In this document: positions 25,932 to 34,287 of the stretch, piece by piece | Numbering within the stretch: the first letter of the stretch is position 1 | Layout: each line of letters begins with the position of its first letter | Origin: Rhizobiales bacterium 62-17 | GTDB taxonomy: Bacteria > Pseudomonadota > Alphaproteobacteria > Rhizobiales > Beijerinckiaceae | Direction: 5' to 3' | NCBI GenBank assembly: GCA_001898965.1 | Contig: MKVW01000003.1 | Location: 103,373 to 167,372 of the forward strand | DNA length: 64,000 nt | Made by a program: the position numbers and the translations under genes | The notes under the pieces: model-generated | Seen by the model: only the letters and a program-made list of their open reading frames with translations | Told to the model about the DNA's origin: nothing | Database searches by the model: none

Positions 25932-27563
25932 TCACCATGCGAAGGTAATGCCGGCGCGTCCGCCGACACCGCCGCGCGACGTACCGACGCCGATGCCGCC
26001 GTGCAGGAAGGAATATTCATTCAAGCGAATAGCGGCTGTGGCGGCGAAACCGTTCTCGCCACGGAACGTACCGAAATTGGCGGAGACGGCGAAGCGCTTG
26101 TTGTCGGGCAGGGACGCACCCGCCATGGCGAGCGCGATGGCGGTGCCTTCATAACCTCGGCGCACGTCGCGTTGCAGGTTTGCCACCGAATTGCCCAAGG
26201 CACCGACGCGGTTTTCCAGCGCGCCGACACGGCCGTCGAGAATCTGCACCGAGGCGGGATCGAACGACGAGGTGCCGAGATTGCCGGCCTGGTCCGTGGT
26301 CACGAAACGCAATGGACCCGTCTGGGCGGCATTGCTGGCCGCCGAACTGACGCCAGCCAGCGTATAGGTGTTGCTGCCGGTGCCGACGGCGATTTGATTG
26401 GCGCGCACGGTTGCGGCACCAGCGCCGATGGCGGTCGCGCCCGCATGCAAAGCCTGCGCGCCGCTGCCGACTGCTGTCGCGCTGTCGGCGAGCGCACCGG
26501 CGCCCGAGCCAAAAGCCGCTGCGTTCATGCCACTGGCCGTGCTTTCGCGGCCATACGCGGCGCTGTTGTCGCCGCTGGCTGTTGCGCCGTAGCCGACAGC
26601 CGAACTCGCGCCGCCGCTGGCCGTCGCCGCCGCGCCCATGGCGGTGGCGAAATTGGCGCGCGCGCCATAGGTGTTGCCCGCCGGATTGCCGGGATCGCTG
26701 GTTCCCGTGCCGAAGGCGGCGGCTTGAAAGCCCGTCGCCTGGCTGCCGACGCCATAGGCTGAGCTTTGCAGGCCGCTGGCAACCGTGTGGGCGCCGTAAG
26801 CGGAGCTGTTGCCTCCGCTGGCCGTGGCTCCATTGCCAAAGGCGGAATCGGAGAGACCGCTTGCGGTGGCCTGATAGCCGACAGCGGCGCTGTAATCACC
26901 GCTTGCGGTGGCGGAGTGGCCGAAGGCGGACGCCGATGCGCCGCTCGCGGTGCTCATCGTGCCATAAGCGGAACCGTTGGTGGCCGTGACGGTGGAGCCC
27001 CAGCCGGCGGCGGTGGCGTTGTCGGCGCGGGCGCCGTAGGTGTTTAGCAAAGGACTGGCCGTGTTAGACGTTCCGGTTCCCATGGCCGCCGCGTTGACGG
27101 CGGTGGCCATGCTGTCGGCGCCAAACGCGGAAGCATTCTCTCCGGAGGCAGTAGTTAAGTATCCGATTGCCGTGCTGTATTGGCTGCTGGCATTTGCTGA
27201 TGGGCCAACCGCCGTACTTGCTGACGCTCCAGCTCTGGCAGAGGCGCCGAATGCCGATGCCCCACTGTCGATGGCTGTAGCTTGATTGCCGACGGCTGTC
27301 GTCGCGTTGCCATAAGCTCCACCTGAACTACCAGTGCCGACGGCAGTTGCCGAGGAGCCTGAAGCCACCGCATTGGTACCGCAAGCGAGGGATACGGAAC
27401 CCGTACTTGTCGCTCCATCGGTGGTATAGGTCGCCCCTCCATCGAGTGTGATGCCGCATTCGGCGGCCCTGCCGGTCGATGGCATGATAATAGTGCCGAG
27501 CGTTGCAGAAAGGACTACTGACAGCGTAGTCCCCCTCCAGCCGATAACGGAAACTCGATTCAT
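25932..27563 (-). CDS. Trimeric autotransporter adhesin (YadA-like)
   Basis: A 543-aa protein starting behind CTGGGGAATTGA. A signal peptide ends near TGRAAE. About residues 55-410 are YadA-head repeats of 14-16 residues (SAFGASARAGA, AFGHSATASGDYSAAVGYQA and similar), which form left-handed beta-roll trimers. A very short coiled-coil neck (GRVGALENRVGALGNSVANL) leads to the C-terminal anchor (YEGTAIALAMAGASLPDNKR through GRAGITFAW) ending in an aromatic residue, as required for BAM insertion. The stalk is far shorter than in classical adhesins. It likely mediates adhesion or autoagglutination. Confidence 0.93.
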   Translation of the reverse strand: MNRVSVIGWRGTTLSVVLSATLGTIIMPSTGRAAECGITLDGGATYTTDGATSTGSVSLACGTNAVASGSSATAVGTGSSGGAYGNATTAVGNQATAIDSGASAFGASARAGASASTAVGPSANASSQYSTAIGYLTTASGENASAFGADSMATAVNAAAMGTGTSNTASPLLNTYGARADNATAAGWGSTVTATNGSAYGTMSTASGASASAFGHSATASGDYSAAVGYQATASGLSDSAFGNGATASGGNSSAYGAHTVASGLQSSAYGVGSQATGFQAAAFGTGTSDPGNPAGNTYGARANFATAMGAAATASGGASSAVGYGATASGDNSAAYGRESTASGMNAAAFGSGAGALADSATAVGSGAQALHAGATAIGAGAATVRANQIAVGTGSNTYTLAGVSSAASNAAQTGPLRFVTTDQAGNLGTSSFDPASVQILDGRVGALENRVGALGNSVANLQRDVRRGYEGTAIALAMAGASLPDNKRFAVSANFGTFRGENGFAATAAIRLNEYSFLHGGIGVGTSRGGVGGRAGITFAW

Positions 27564-27727
27564 TCAATTCCCCAGCAGAACGTTTCGAGAGAACTTTCGC
27601 CGGTGTTCGTCCAAGACGGCTACCGGCATTTGCTAGGGGGCGCGCCAAGTTTCCTCGATTGTTGCAATGCGGAGACAGTATCGAGAACGGTTTGGGACAC
27701 GCGAGACGGCGAGCCTGCCCTCAGATG

Positions 27728-28687
27728 TCAGAAGCGTTCGCGATAGGCCTGCGGCGTCACGCTGAGCTGGCGCAGGAAGCTGCGCCGCATGGTTTCTTCC
27801 GAACCGAAGCCGCAGCGCTTCGCCGTCTGCGCGACGCTCACGCGTTCTTCCAACATGCGCTGGGCGGCTTCGACGCGGATCTGTTCGATGGCGCGGGCAG
27901 GGGTGCGGCCGGTGGCGCTGGCATAATGGCGGGAGAAACTGCGAGCGCTCATATGGGCGCGTGATGCAAGCGTCGGCAGGGAAAGATCGCTGCGCAGGTT
28001 CTCGACGATCCAGGCATGCAAACGATCGAAGCGGCCGTCGCTGCCTTGTAGCGCCAAAGTGGTGCTGAACTGCGCCTGGTCGCCCGGTCGCTTGAGGAAG
28101 ACGACGAGCTGGCGCGCGACGGCGAGCGCCATGTCGCGGCCGAGATCGTCCTCGATCAGTGCTAACGCCAGATCGATGCCGGCCGTGATGCCGGCGGAGG
28201 TCCAGATATCGCCGTCACGAATGAAGATCGGATTGGGATCGAGCTTTACGCGCGGAAACAGGCGCGCGAATTCCGCGCAGCGGCGCCAATGGGTAACGGC
28301 GCGGCGACCGTCGAGCAGGCCGGTCGCGGCCAGAAGAAAGGCGCCGCTGCACACCGAAGCCATGCGGCGCGTCGTCCGCGCACGGGTCTTGATCCATCGG
28401 ACCAGAGTGGCGTCCGCGCACGCCGTGTTGACGCCTTGTCCGCCGGGCAGCAGCAGCGTGTCGAAGGGCACGGTGCGAGCGGGCAAGGGTGCCGTTTCAA
28501 GCACGAGCCCGGCCGTGGTGCGCACGCGTGGCTCTTGCGCCAACACCAGGGTTTCGTAAGGCCGTTCCTGCTTGGCCGCGCCCGCGATGTCATTGGCGGA
28601 GGCAAAAGCCTGCAACGGGCCCGTGATGTCCAGGAGCTGGACATCGGGGAAGGCGAGGATGGCGATGCGGCGTGGTGCGTTTGGCAT
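27728..28687 (-). CDS. GlxA-family AraC-type transcriptional regulator
   Basis: Start chosen at MPNAPRRIAILAF (28687); a TTG at 28717 is possible. The protein has an N-terminal DJ-1/PfpI-like domain (IAILAFPDVQLLDITGPLQA, LLLPGGQGVN, ASVCSGAFLLAATGLLDGRR) and a C-terminal AraC HTH (SLPTLASRAHMSARSFSRHY, TAKRCGFGSEETMRRSF). GlxA proteins are activators whose DJ-1 part may bind small ligands. The gene is divergent, 84 bases, from an isonitrile-hydratase homologue sharing the same DJ-1 fold, so it probably controls that gene. Confidence 0.9.
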   Translation of the reverse strand: MPNAPRRIAILAFPDVQLLDITGPLQAFASANDIAGAAKQERPYETLVLAQEPRVRTTAGLVLETAPLPARTVPFDTLLLPGGQGVNTACADATLVRWIKTRARTTRRMASVCSGAFLLAATGLLDGRRAVTHWRRCAEFARLFPRVKLDPNPIFIRDGDIWTSAGITAGIDLALALIEDDLGRDMALAVARQLVVFLKRPGDQAQFSTTLALQGSDGRFDRLHAWIVENLRSDLSLPTLASRAHMSARSFSRHYASATGRTPARAIEQIRVEAAQRMLEERVSVAQTAKRCGFGSEETMRRSFLRQLSVTPQAYRERF

Positions 28688-28771
28688 GAAACGAGGGATT
28701 ATTGGCAATCTCGCCAAAGCTTGATCGGTTATCCTTCGGGCGTCAAGTCAGCTGCAAGCGAGGAAAGAGCA

Positions 28772-29458
28772 ATGACGACCCGGTTTGGAATTCTTGTCTT
28801 CCCCAATGTGCAGCAGCTCGATCTGACCGGGCCTTACGAGGTCTTCTCCGCCGTGCGCGATGCTGAGGTTCACCTCATTTGGAAGGACTTGGCGCCGCTG
28901 CGCTCGTCGACGGGATTGATGCTGACGCCGACGGCGACCTTGGAGGACTGCCCGCCGCTGGACGTGCTGTGCGTGCCGGGCGGTGGCGGCGTGAACCCGT
29001 TGATGGAAGATGCCGTTGTTCTCGACTTCCTGCGGCGGCGCGCCAGCGAGGTGCGCTATTTGACGTCGGTTTGCACCGGCTCGCTGGTGCTCGGGGCGGC
29101 GGGATTGCTTGTGGGACGCAAGGCGACGAGCCATTGGAACGCTCATGATCTCCTGGCGCATTTCGGCGCGATCCCGACGCAGGGCCGTGTCGTGCGCGAT
29201 GGATCGCTGATCACGGCCGGTGGCGTGACCAGCGGCATCGATTTCGGCCTTGTCATGGTGGCGGAACTGTTTGGCCGCGAGGCGGCCGAGTCGATTCAGC
29301 TCGCGATGGAATATGCGCCCGCGCCGCCTTTCCAGGCCGGCACGCCCGATGAAGCGCCACCGGCGATCGTCGCGGCGACGAAGAGCAAGCTCGCGCCGTC
29401 GCGCCAAGCGCGTGAGGAAATTGTTGCGCGGGTGATGCGCAGCCGCGTGACGTCGTGA
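28772..29458 (+). CDS. inhA: Isonitrile hydratase-like DJ-1/PfpI protein
   Basis: A 228-aa protein starting at ATG 28772 behind AGGAAAGAGCA. It matches the Pseudomonas isonitrile hydratase InhA closely in length and in key residues: Asp17 (VQQLDLTGP), Cys101-Thr102 (TSVCTGSLVLGAAGLL), LIWKDL and LEYAPAPPF-like MEYAPAPPF near the C-terminus. InhA hydrates isonitriles to N-substituted formamides through the Cys. It is paired with a divergent GlxA-type regulator. The symbol rests on remembered sequence similarity, so substrate should be treated as probable. Confidence 0.82.
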   Translation: MTTRFGILVFPNVQQLDLTGPYEVFSAVRDAEVHLIWKDLAPLRSSTGLMLTPTATLEDCPPLDVLCVPGGGGVNPLMEDAVVLDFLRRRASEVRYLTSVCTGSLVLGAAGLLVGRKATSHWNAHDLLAHFGAIPTQGRVVRDGSLITAGGVTSGIDFGLVMVAELFGREAAESIQLAMEYAPAPPFQAGTPDEAPPAIVAATKSKLAPSRQAREEIVARVMRSRVTS

Positions 29459-29584
29459 GGCAGCCTTGATCTTGCCACGCTGACGTCCTAGGTAGGCGCC
29501 CGTCAACGCAGAGGATGTTCGTAACGATGGATTTCAACCCGACCGCAAAGCCCATTCGCCTTGCCATCGGGGAAATCCATATCC

Positions 29585-31180
29585 ATGCCTGCGTCTATTT
29601 CTCTCTCCCATCTCACGCTGTGCGCGCCTGACGGCCGCTCCCTTCTTGCCGACCTCAATTTACGCTTCGGATCCGAACGCACGGGTCTCGTTGGGCGTAA
29701 TGGTGTCGGCAAGACGACGCTTCTTGCGGCGATCGCCGGCGAGATCGCACCAAGATCCGGCACTATCTCCGTCAATGGGACGCTGGGGCTGTTTCGCCAG
29801 ACCGTTCAAGCGAATGTTGATGAAACGCTGAGCGATGTCTTCGGCGCGCGGCAGGCGCTTGCCGTGTTACGCCGGGCGGAACGCGGCGACGCGACGGCGG
29901 ACGAACTGGCCGAGGCCGATTGGACGCTTGAAGCCCGCATGGAGGCCGCGCTTGCCCGCGTTGGTCTCAATATGTCTTCAGAAACGCCTGTGACTGACTT
30001 GTCGGGCGGACAGCGCACCCGCGCCAGTCTGGCCGCATTGATTTTCAACGAACCTGATTTCCTGCTCCTCGATGAGCCGACCAACAATCTCGACCGCGCC
30101 GGACGCCACGCTCTCTATGAATGGCTGGGCAACTGGCGGGCGGGGGCCATCGTCGTCAGCCATGATCGTGAACTGCTCGACATCATGGATTGCATCGTCG
30201 AACTGACGTCCCTCGGCGCGACACGGTATGGCGGCAATTGGCGTTTCTATCGTGAACAGAAGGCACTGCAGGTGGCGGCGGCACGGCATGATCTGGCCGA
30301 CGCCGAAAAGCAGGCGGCGGATATCGAACGCAAGACGCAGATCGCCGTCGAGCGTCAAGCGCGCCGAGATAGTGCTGGGCGCAAGAAAGGCGCGAAGGGC
30401 GGGACGCCTCGGATCGTTCTGGGCGGCCTGAAAGAGCGCAGCGAGAATACCGGCGGCAGTGATGCGCGTCTGGCCGATGCGCGACGCAGCCAAGCGGCGG
30501 AGGCCGTGGCGGCGGCGCGCGAACGTCTCGAAGTGCTGCAACCCTTGTCGGTCGTGTTGCCATCGACCGGGTTGCCGAAAGGCAAGGAGCTGTTGCGGCT
30601 GCAATCGGTCGAGGCCGGTTATCTTCCGGGCCATCCCGTCATTCGCGATCTGTCGCTGACCCTCACGGGACCGGAGCGTGTTGCCATCACCGGGCCTAAC
30701 GGCTCCGGCAAGAGCACGTTGCTGGCGCTGGTGACGGGGCAACTCAAGCCGCAAGCCGGCACCGTGCACGTGATGAGCGCCTTCGCCATGCTGGATCAGC
30801 GGGTCAGTCTGCTCGACCCATCGGCCTCGATCAGGGACAATTTCCGCCGCCTCAATCCGCAGGCTGACGAGAACGCGTGCCGTGCCGCGCTTGCCCGCTT
30901 CATGTTCAGGGCTGATGCCGCGTTGCAGCGCGTTGCAGCGCTCAGTGGCGGTCAGGTGTTACGGGCGGGGCTGGCCTGCGTTCTGGGTGGCGCGATGCCG
31001 CCGCCGCTGTTGATCCTCGACGAGCCGACCAATCATCTCGACCTCGACTCCGTCGAGGCGATCGAAGCAGGGCTGCGCGCTTATGACGGCGCGTTGCTGG
31101 TCGTCAGCCACGACGAAGCCTTTCTGACCGCGATCGGCATTTCGCGGCGCGTGGCACTCACGGAGACAGCGCCTCGATGA
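29585..31180 (+). CDS. ABC-F family ATPase
   Basis: A 531-aa cytoplasmic protein with two ATP-binding domains and no membrane segments. The first has Walker A GRNGVGKTT, signature LSGGQRTRAS and DEPTNNLD; the second has GPNGSGKST, LSGGQVLRAG and DEPTNHLD. The linker (about residues 220-330) is rich in charged, helical sequence. ABC-F proteins act on ribosomes, relieving stalling or antibiotic block. Start at ATG 29585 (MPASISLSHL); a TTG at 29561 is in frame. Its end overlaps the convergent MerR gene by 23 bases. Confidence 0.9.
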   Translation: MPASISLSHLTLCAPDGRSLLADLNLRFGSERTGLVGRNGVGKTTLLAAIAGEIAPRSGTISVNGTLGLFRQTVQANVDETLSDVFGARQALAVLRRAERGDATADELAEADWTLEARMEAALARVGLNMSSETPVTDLSGGQRTRASLAALIFNEPDFLLLDEPTNNLDRAGRHALYEWLGNWRAGAIVVSHDRELLDIMDCIVELTSLGATRYGGNWRFYREQKALQVAAARHDLADAEKQAADIERKTQIAVERQARRDSAGRKKGAKGGTPRIVLGGLKERSENTGGSDARLADARRSQAAEAVAAARERLEVLQPLSVVLPSTGLPKGKELLRLQSVEAGYLPGHPVIRDLSLTLTGPERVAITGPNGSGKSTLLALVTGQLKPQAGTVHVMSAFAMLDQRVSLLDPSASIRDNFRRLNPQADENACRAALARFMFRADAALQRVAALSGGQVLRAGLACVLGGAMPPPLLILDEPTNHLDLDSVEAIEAGLRAYDGALLVVSHDEAFLTAIGISRRVALTETAPR

Positions 31181-31559
31181 TCCGGCATTCGGCGACCGTC
31201 CCGACATGGCATTGGCTGACGATGCTGTGGAGTTCTCGGCGCAAGGCCTGCAAGTCGGCGATCTTGCGGTCGATTTCTGTGAGATGCTCCTGGGCTATCG
31301 CGTCGACCGCTTCGCAGGGCCGTTGGCGATCGTCGGACAGGTCGAGAAGTGCCCGCACCTGATCGAGCGAGAAGCCGAGGTCTCGGGAGCGGCGGATGAA
31401 GCTCAGCCGATTCAAATGTTCTAAGCCGTAAGCACGATAATTGCCCGTGGTGCGTTGCGGCGCGCTCAGGAGGCCGATCCGCTCATAGTAGCGAATGGTC
31501 TCGACCTTCGTTCCCGTCCGTCGGCCCAGCTCGCCGATCGCCAGATTTGTGTCCTTCAT
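31158..31559 (-). CDS. MerR-family metal-responsive regulator (CadR/PbrR/ZntR-like)
   Basis: A 133-aa regulator with an N-terminal MerR HTH (AIGELGRRTGTKVETIRYYE), a dimerisation helix and three Cys: C82 (RPCEAV), C117 (SQCHVG) and C125 (AECRII). The three-Cys pattern matches Cd/Pb/Zn sensors such as CadR and PbrR rather than Cu or Hg sensors. Its ATG lies five bases from the -35 box of the divergent metal-ATPase promoter, whose dyad it should bind and untwist. The C-terminus overlaps the ABC-F gene tail-to-tail. Confidence 0.92.
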   Translation of the reverse strand: MKDTNLAIGELGRRTGTKVETIRYYERIGLLSAPQRTTGNYRAYGLEHLNRLSFIRRSRDLGFSLDQVRALLDLSDDRQRPCEAVDAIAQEHLTEIDRKIADLQALRRELHSIVSQCHVGTVAECRIIEALSP

Positions 31560-31563
31560 GGCC

Positions 31564-31594
31564 TTGACCCTGTAGTTGCTACAGGGTGCATATA
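31564..31594 (+). promoter_or_regulatory. MerR-type promoter/operator of the metal ATPase
   Basis: TTGACC (-35, 31564-31569) and CATATA (-10, 31589-31594) are separated by 19 bases, the over-long spacer typical of MerR-controlled promoters. Between them lies a perfect nine-base dyad, ACCCTGTAG TTG CTACAGGGT (31567-31587). Confidence 0.88.
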
Positions 31595-31626
31595 GGGGGC
31601 CAGATCGAAATCGTCGAGGTGACGTG

Positions 31627-33753
31627 ATGGCCGCCGTAAGTCCCTATAAATTGCGCATCGAGGGCATGGATTGCGCCTCCTGCGCCCTGAAAATCGAAAA
31701 TGCCATGCGGCGGTTGCCCGGCGTCACGGACATCAACGTCAGCTATTCGGCGGGAACGCTTGCCCTGCAGCTCGATGAGGACCGCACGTCGCAGCGGGTC
31801 ATCGAGGAGAACGTCAAGGCGCTTGGCTATACCCCGGTTGGCGCGGCGCCGGAGGCGGGAATTCCGCAGAAACGGGAACGACCGGCCTGGTGGCGCGATG
31901 CCAAGGGGCAACTCGTCCTGATGACGGGCGCACTGTTCGTCCTGGCTTTCGTCCTGGCCCGCTTTCTGCCGGATTGGGAGCGGTGGCTCTATTCCGCGGC
32001 AGCGCTGGCCGGCGTCATGCCCTTTGCCCGGCGCGCCCTGGCTGGAGCCTTGTCCGGCTCGCCCTTCACCATCGAAACGCTGATGACCGTGGCCGCCATT
32101 GGCGCGGTGGCGATCGGTGAGGCGGAAGAGGCGGCTGTCGTCATTTTTCTGTTCGCGATCGGCGAATTGTTGGAGACCGTGGCGGCCGGACGAGCGCGGG
32201 CGGGGATCGAGGCTCTGATCGATCTCGTGCCGCGCACGGCCAGGCGCCAGCGCAACGACGCGCTCGACGTCGAGGAGATTTCCGTCGAGGCGCTCGCCAT
32301 CGGTGACGTCGTGGTGGTGCGTCCGGGCGATCGGGTGCCGTCGGATGGAAAGGTGGTCAGCGGTTCATCCGAAGTCGACGAAGCGCCGGTCACGGGCGAG
32401 TCCGTTCCCGTGTTCAAGGAGATTGGCGCGAAAGTCTATGCCGGGAGCATCAATGCCAACGGCGAATTGCGCGTCGAGATCACGCATGTCGCGGCCGACA
32501 ATACGATCGCCCGCATCATTCACCTGGTCGAGGAAGCGCAGGAAGCCAAGGCACCCATGGCGCGGATGATCGATCGCTTCAGCCGCTGGTATACGCCCGG
32601 CGCCATGGTGGTCGCGCTTCTCGTCGTCCTCATTCCGCCGCTCGCCTTTGGTGGCGATTGGACCACGTGGATCTATCGCGGCTTGGCCACGTTGCTGATC
32701 GCCTGTCCTTGCGCGCTGGTCATTTCCACGCCGGCAGCCATTGCGTCTGGTTTGGCGGCTGCCGCTCGGCAGGGGCTGCTTATCAAAGGCGGTGCCGCCT
32801 TGGAGACGCTGGGCAAGGTGACCACGGTCGCTTTCGACAAGACCGGTACGCTGACGCTGGGACGACCACGCGTGACGGATGTCGTTGCCGTGGCTGGCGA
32901 GGAGAATGCGGTTCTGGCGCGCGCGGCAGCGGTCGAGCGCAACACCAGCCATCCCCTCGGCATCGCCATCATGGAAGCCGCGCAGGCGCGTGACCTCGAA
33001 CTGCCGGCGACCTTTGGCGGCGGCATCGCAACCCCTGGCAAGGCCGTGACCGCGCGCTTGAAAGGCGGTTTTGCTTCGGTGGGCTCGCCGCGCTATGCGG
33101 CCGAACAGACGGGCCTGGACGCAAAAACCGCCGAGACCATCACCGCGCTGGAGGGCGAAGGCAAGACGGTGGTGGTGCTGCTTTCGGGCAAGACCGTCGA
33201 AGGCTTGATCGCGCTGCGCGACGAACCACGCGCCGATGCCGCGGAAGGCGTGAAGCGCCTGACCGACCAGGGCATCAAGGCGATCGTGCTGACCGGCGAC
33301 AATGCGCGCACGGCCCACGCGATTGCTGGCCAGCTTGGTCTCGAAGCACGCGCCGAGCTTTTGCCGGATGCCAAGCTCGCCGAGATCAGCAAGCTCAAAG
33401 AGGCCGGTCCGATCGCCATGGTCGGCGACGGCATCAATGATGCGCCGGCGCTGGCGGCTTCATCGGTCGGCATCGCCATGGGTGGGGGCACGGATGTGGC
33501 GCTCGAAACCGCCGATGCGGCGCTTCTGAGAAACCGCGTGACCGGCGTTGCCGAACTGATCGCTCTGTCGCGCGCGACGCTGGGCAATATTTGGCAGAAC
33601 ATCACCATCGCGCTCGGACTCAAGGCGGTTTTCCTGGCGACGACCTTGTTCGGCGTGACCACTTTGTGGATGGCGATCCTCGCCGATACCGGCGCGACGG
33701 TTCTGGTGACGGCCAATGCCTTACGCCTGTTGTCGCATCGGGCGCGGGACTAG
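31627..33753 (+). CDS. P1B-type ATPase exporting Zn/Cd/Pb
   Basis: A 708-aa inner-membrane pump. The N-terminal HMA domain carries GMDCASC near residue 13. The core has TGES (VTGESVPV), the CPC motif (IACPCALVIST), the phosphorylation site DKTGTLTLG and the hinge GDGINDAPAL. The Lys in ITIALGLKAVFLA and the Asp-x-Gly in ADTGATVLVTANA are the TM7/TM8 signature of the P1B-2 (Zn/Cd/Pb) subgroup. With the CadR-like MerR and its operator this is a heavy-metal efflux unit (ZntA/CadA type). Confidence 0.95.
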   Translation: MAAVSPYKLRIEGMDCASCALKIENAMRRLPGVTDINVSYSAGTLALQLDEDRTSQRVIEENVKALGYTPVGAAPEAGIPQKRERPAWWRDAKGQLVLMTGALFVLAFVLARFLPDWERWLYSAAALAGVMPFARRALAGALSGSPFTIETLMTVAAIGAVAIGEAEEAAVVIFLFAIGELLETVAAGRARAGIEALIDLVPRTARRQRNDALDVEEISVEALAIGDVVVVRPGDRVPSDGKVVSGSSEVDEAPVTGESVPVFKEIGAKVYAGSINANGELRVEITHVAADNTIARIIHLVEEAQEAKAPMARMIDRFSRWYTPGAMVVALLVVLIPPLAFGGDWTTWIYRGLATLLIACPCALVISTPAAIASGLAAAARQGLLIKGGAALETLGKVTTVAFDKTGTLTLGRPRVTDVVAVAGEENAVLARAAAVERNTSHPLGIAIMEAAQARDLELPATFGGGIATPGKAVTARLKGGFASVGSPRYAAEQTGLDAKTAETITALEGEGKTVVVLLSGKTVEGLIALRDEPRADAAEGVKRLTDQGIKAIVLTGDNARTAHAIAGQLGLEARAELLPDAKLAEISKLKEAGPIAMVGDGINDAPALAASSVGIAMGGGTDVALETADAALLRNRVTGVAELIALSRATLGNIWQNITIALGLKAVFLATTLFGVTTLWMAILADTGATVLVTANALRLLSHRARD

Positions 33754-33773
33754 CGGTCGGCCCTTGCATTGAA

Positions 33774-33813
33774 TTAGTTTGCATGTCATCTAATTGAATG
33801 ACATGCAAACTAA
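33774..33813. promoter_or_regulatory. Large dyad operator of the MarR-MFS operon
   Basis: TTAGTTTGCATGTCAT (33774-33789) and ATGACATGCAAACTAA (33798-33813) are perfect 16-base inverted arms around CTAATTGA. Each arm contains a TTTGCATGTCA-like half typical of MarR operators. The dyad ends just before the MarR start codon and probably overlaps the promoter, predicting autorepression. Confidence 0.85.
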
Positions 33814-33825
33814 ATGGAATTCGGG

Positions 33826-34287
33826 ATGTCCTCGCAAGACGAGCCGCCGAAGCGGCTCGGTAGTCTGATCGGTCTGGCCGCGCGGCAATGGCGGCGCGCG
33901 GTTGATCTGCGATTGCAGCCGTTCGACCTGACGGAAGCAACGTGGATGCCGCTCATCCACCTGGCGCGCTCGAAAGAGCCGATGCGTCAGAAGGATCTTG
34001 CGGCAGCGTTAGCGCTCGACAGTTCTTCGGTCGTGCGGGTGCTCAATACGCTGGAAACGGCTGGGCTGATTGAGCGCGGCGAGGACGAGGAAGATCGCCG
34101 GGCCAAGGCGATCATCATCACGAGTGCCGGGCGGGCCTTGGCCCGCAAGCTCGTCCGTCTCTCCGAAGATTTGGAGCGGGAATTGCTGGCCGGTTTCGAG
34201 CCCAGTGATGTGGCGGCGACAAAACGCCTGTTGGAGCGGATCAGCGATCAATTGCTTCATCTCAATGCCAAAGGGCGCCGCGAATGA
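33826..34287 (+). CDS. MarR-family transcriptional regulator
   Basis: A 153-aa regulator with the MarR winged helix: WMPLIHLARSKEPMRQKDLA, SSVVRVLNTLETAGLIERG and the wing DEEDRRAKAIIITSAGRAL. Start at ATG 33826; an ATG at 33814 sits directly against the operator and lacks a ribosome site. Its stop overlaps the MFS start (ATGA), so the two genes are coupled. It is expected to repress the pair through the 33774-33813 dyad and to be released by the MFS substrate. Confidence 0.9.
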   Translation: MSSQDEPPKRLGSLIGLAARQWRRAVDLRLQPFDLTEATWMPLIHLARSKEPMRQKDLAAALALDSSSVVRVLNTLETAGLIERGEDEEDRRAKAIIITSAGRALARKLVRLSEDLERELLAGFEPSDVAATKRLLERISDQLLHLNAKGRRE

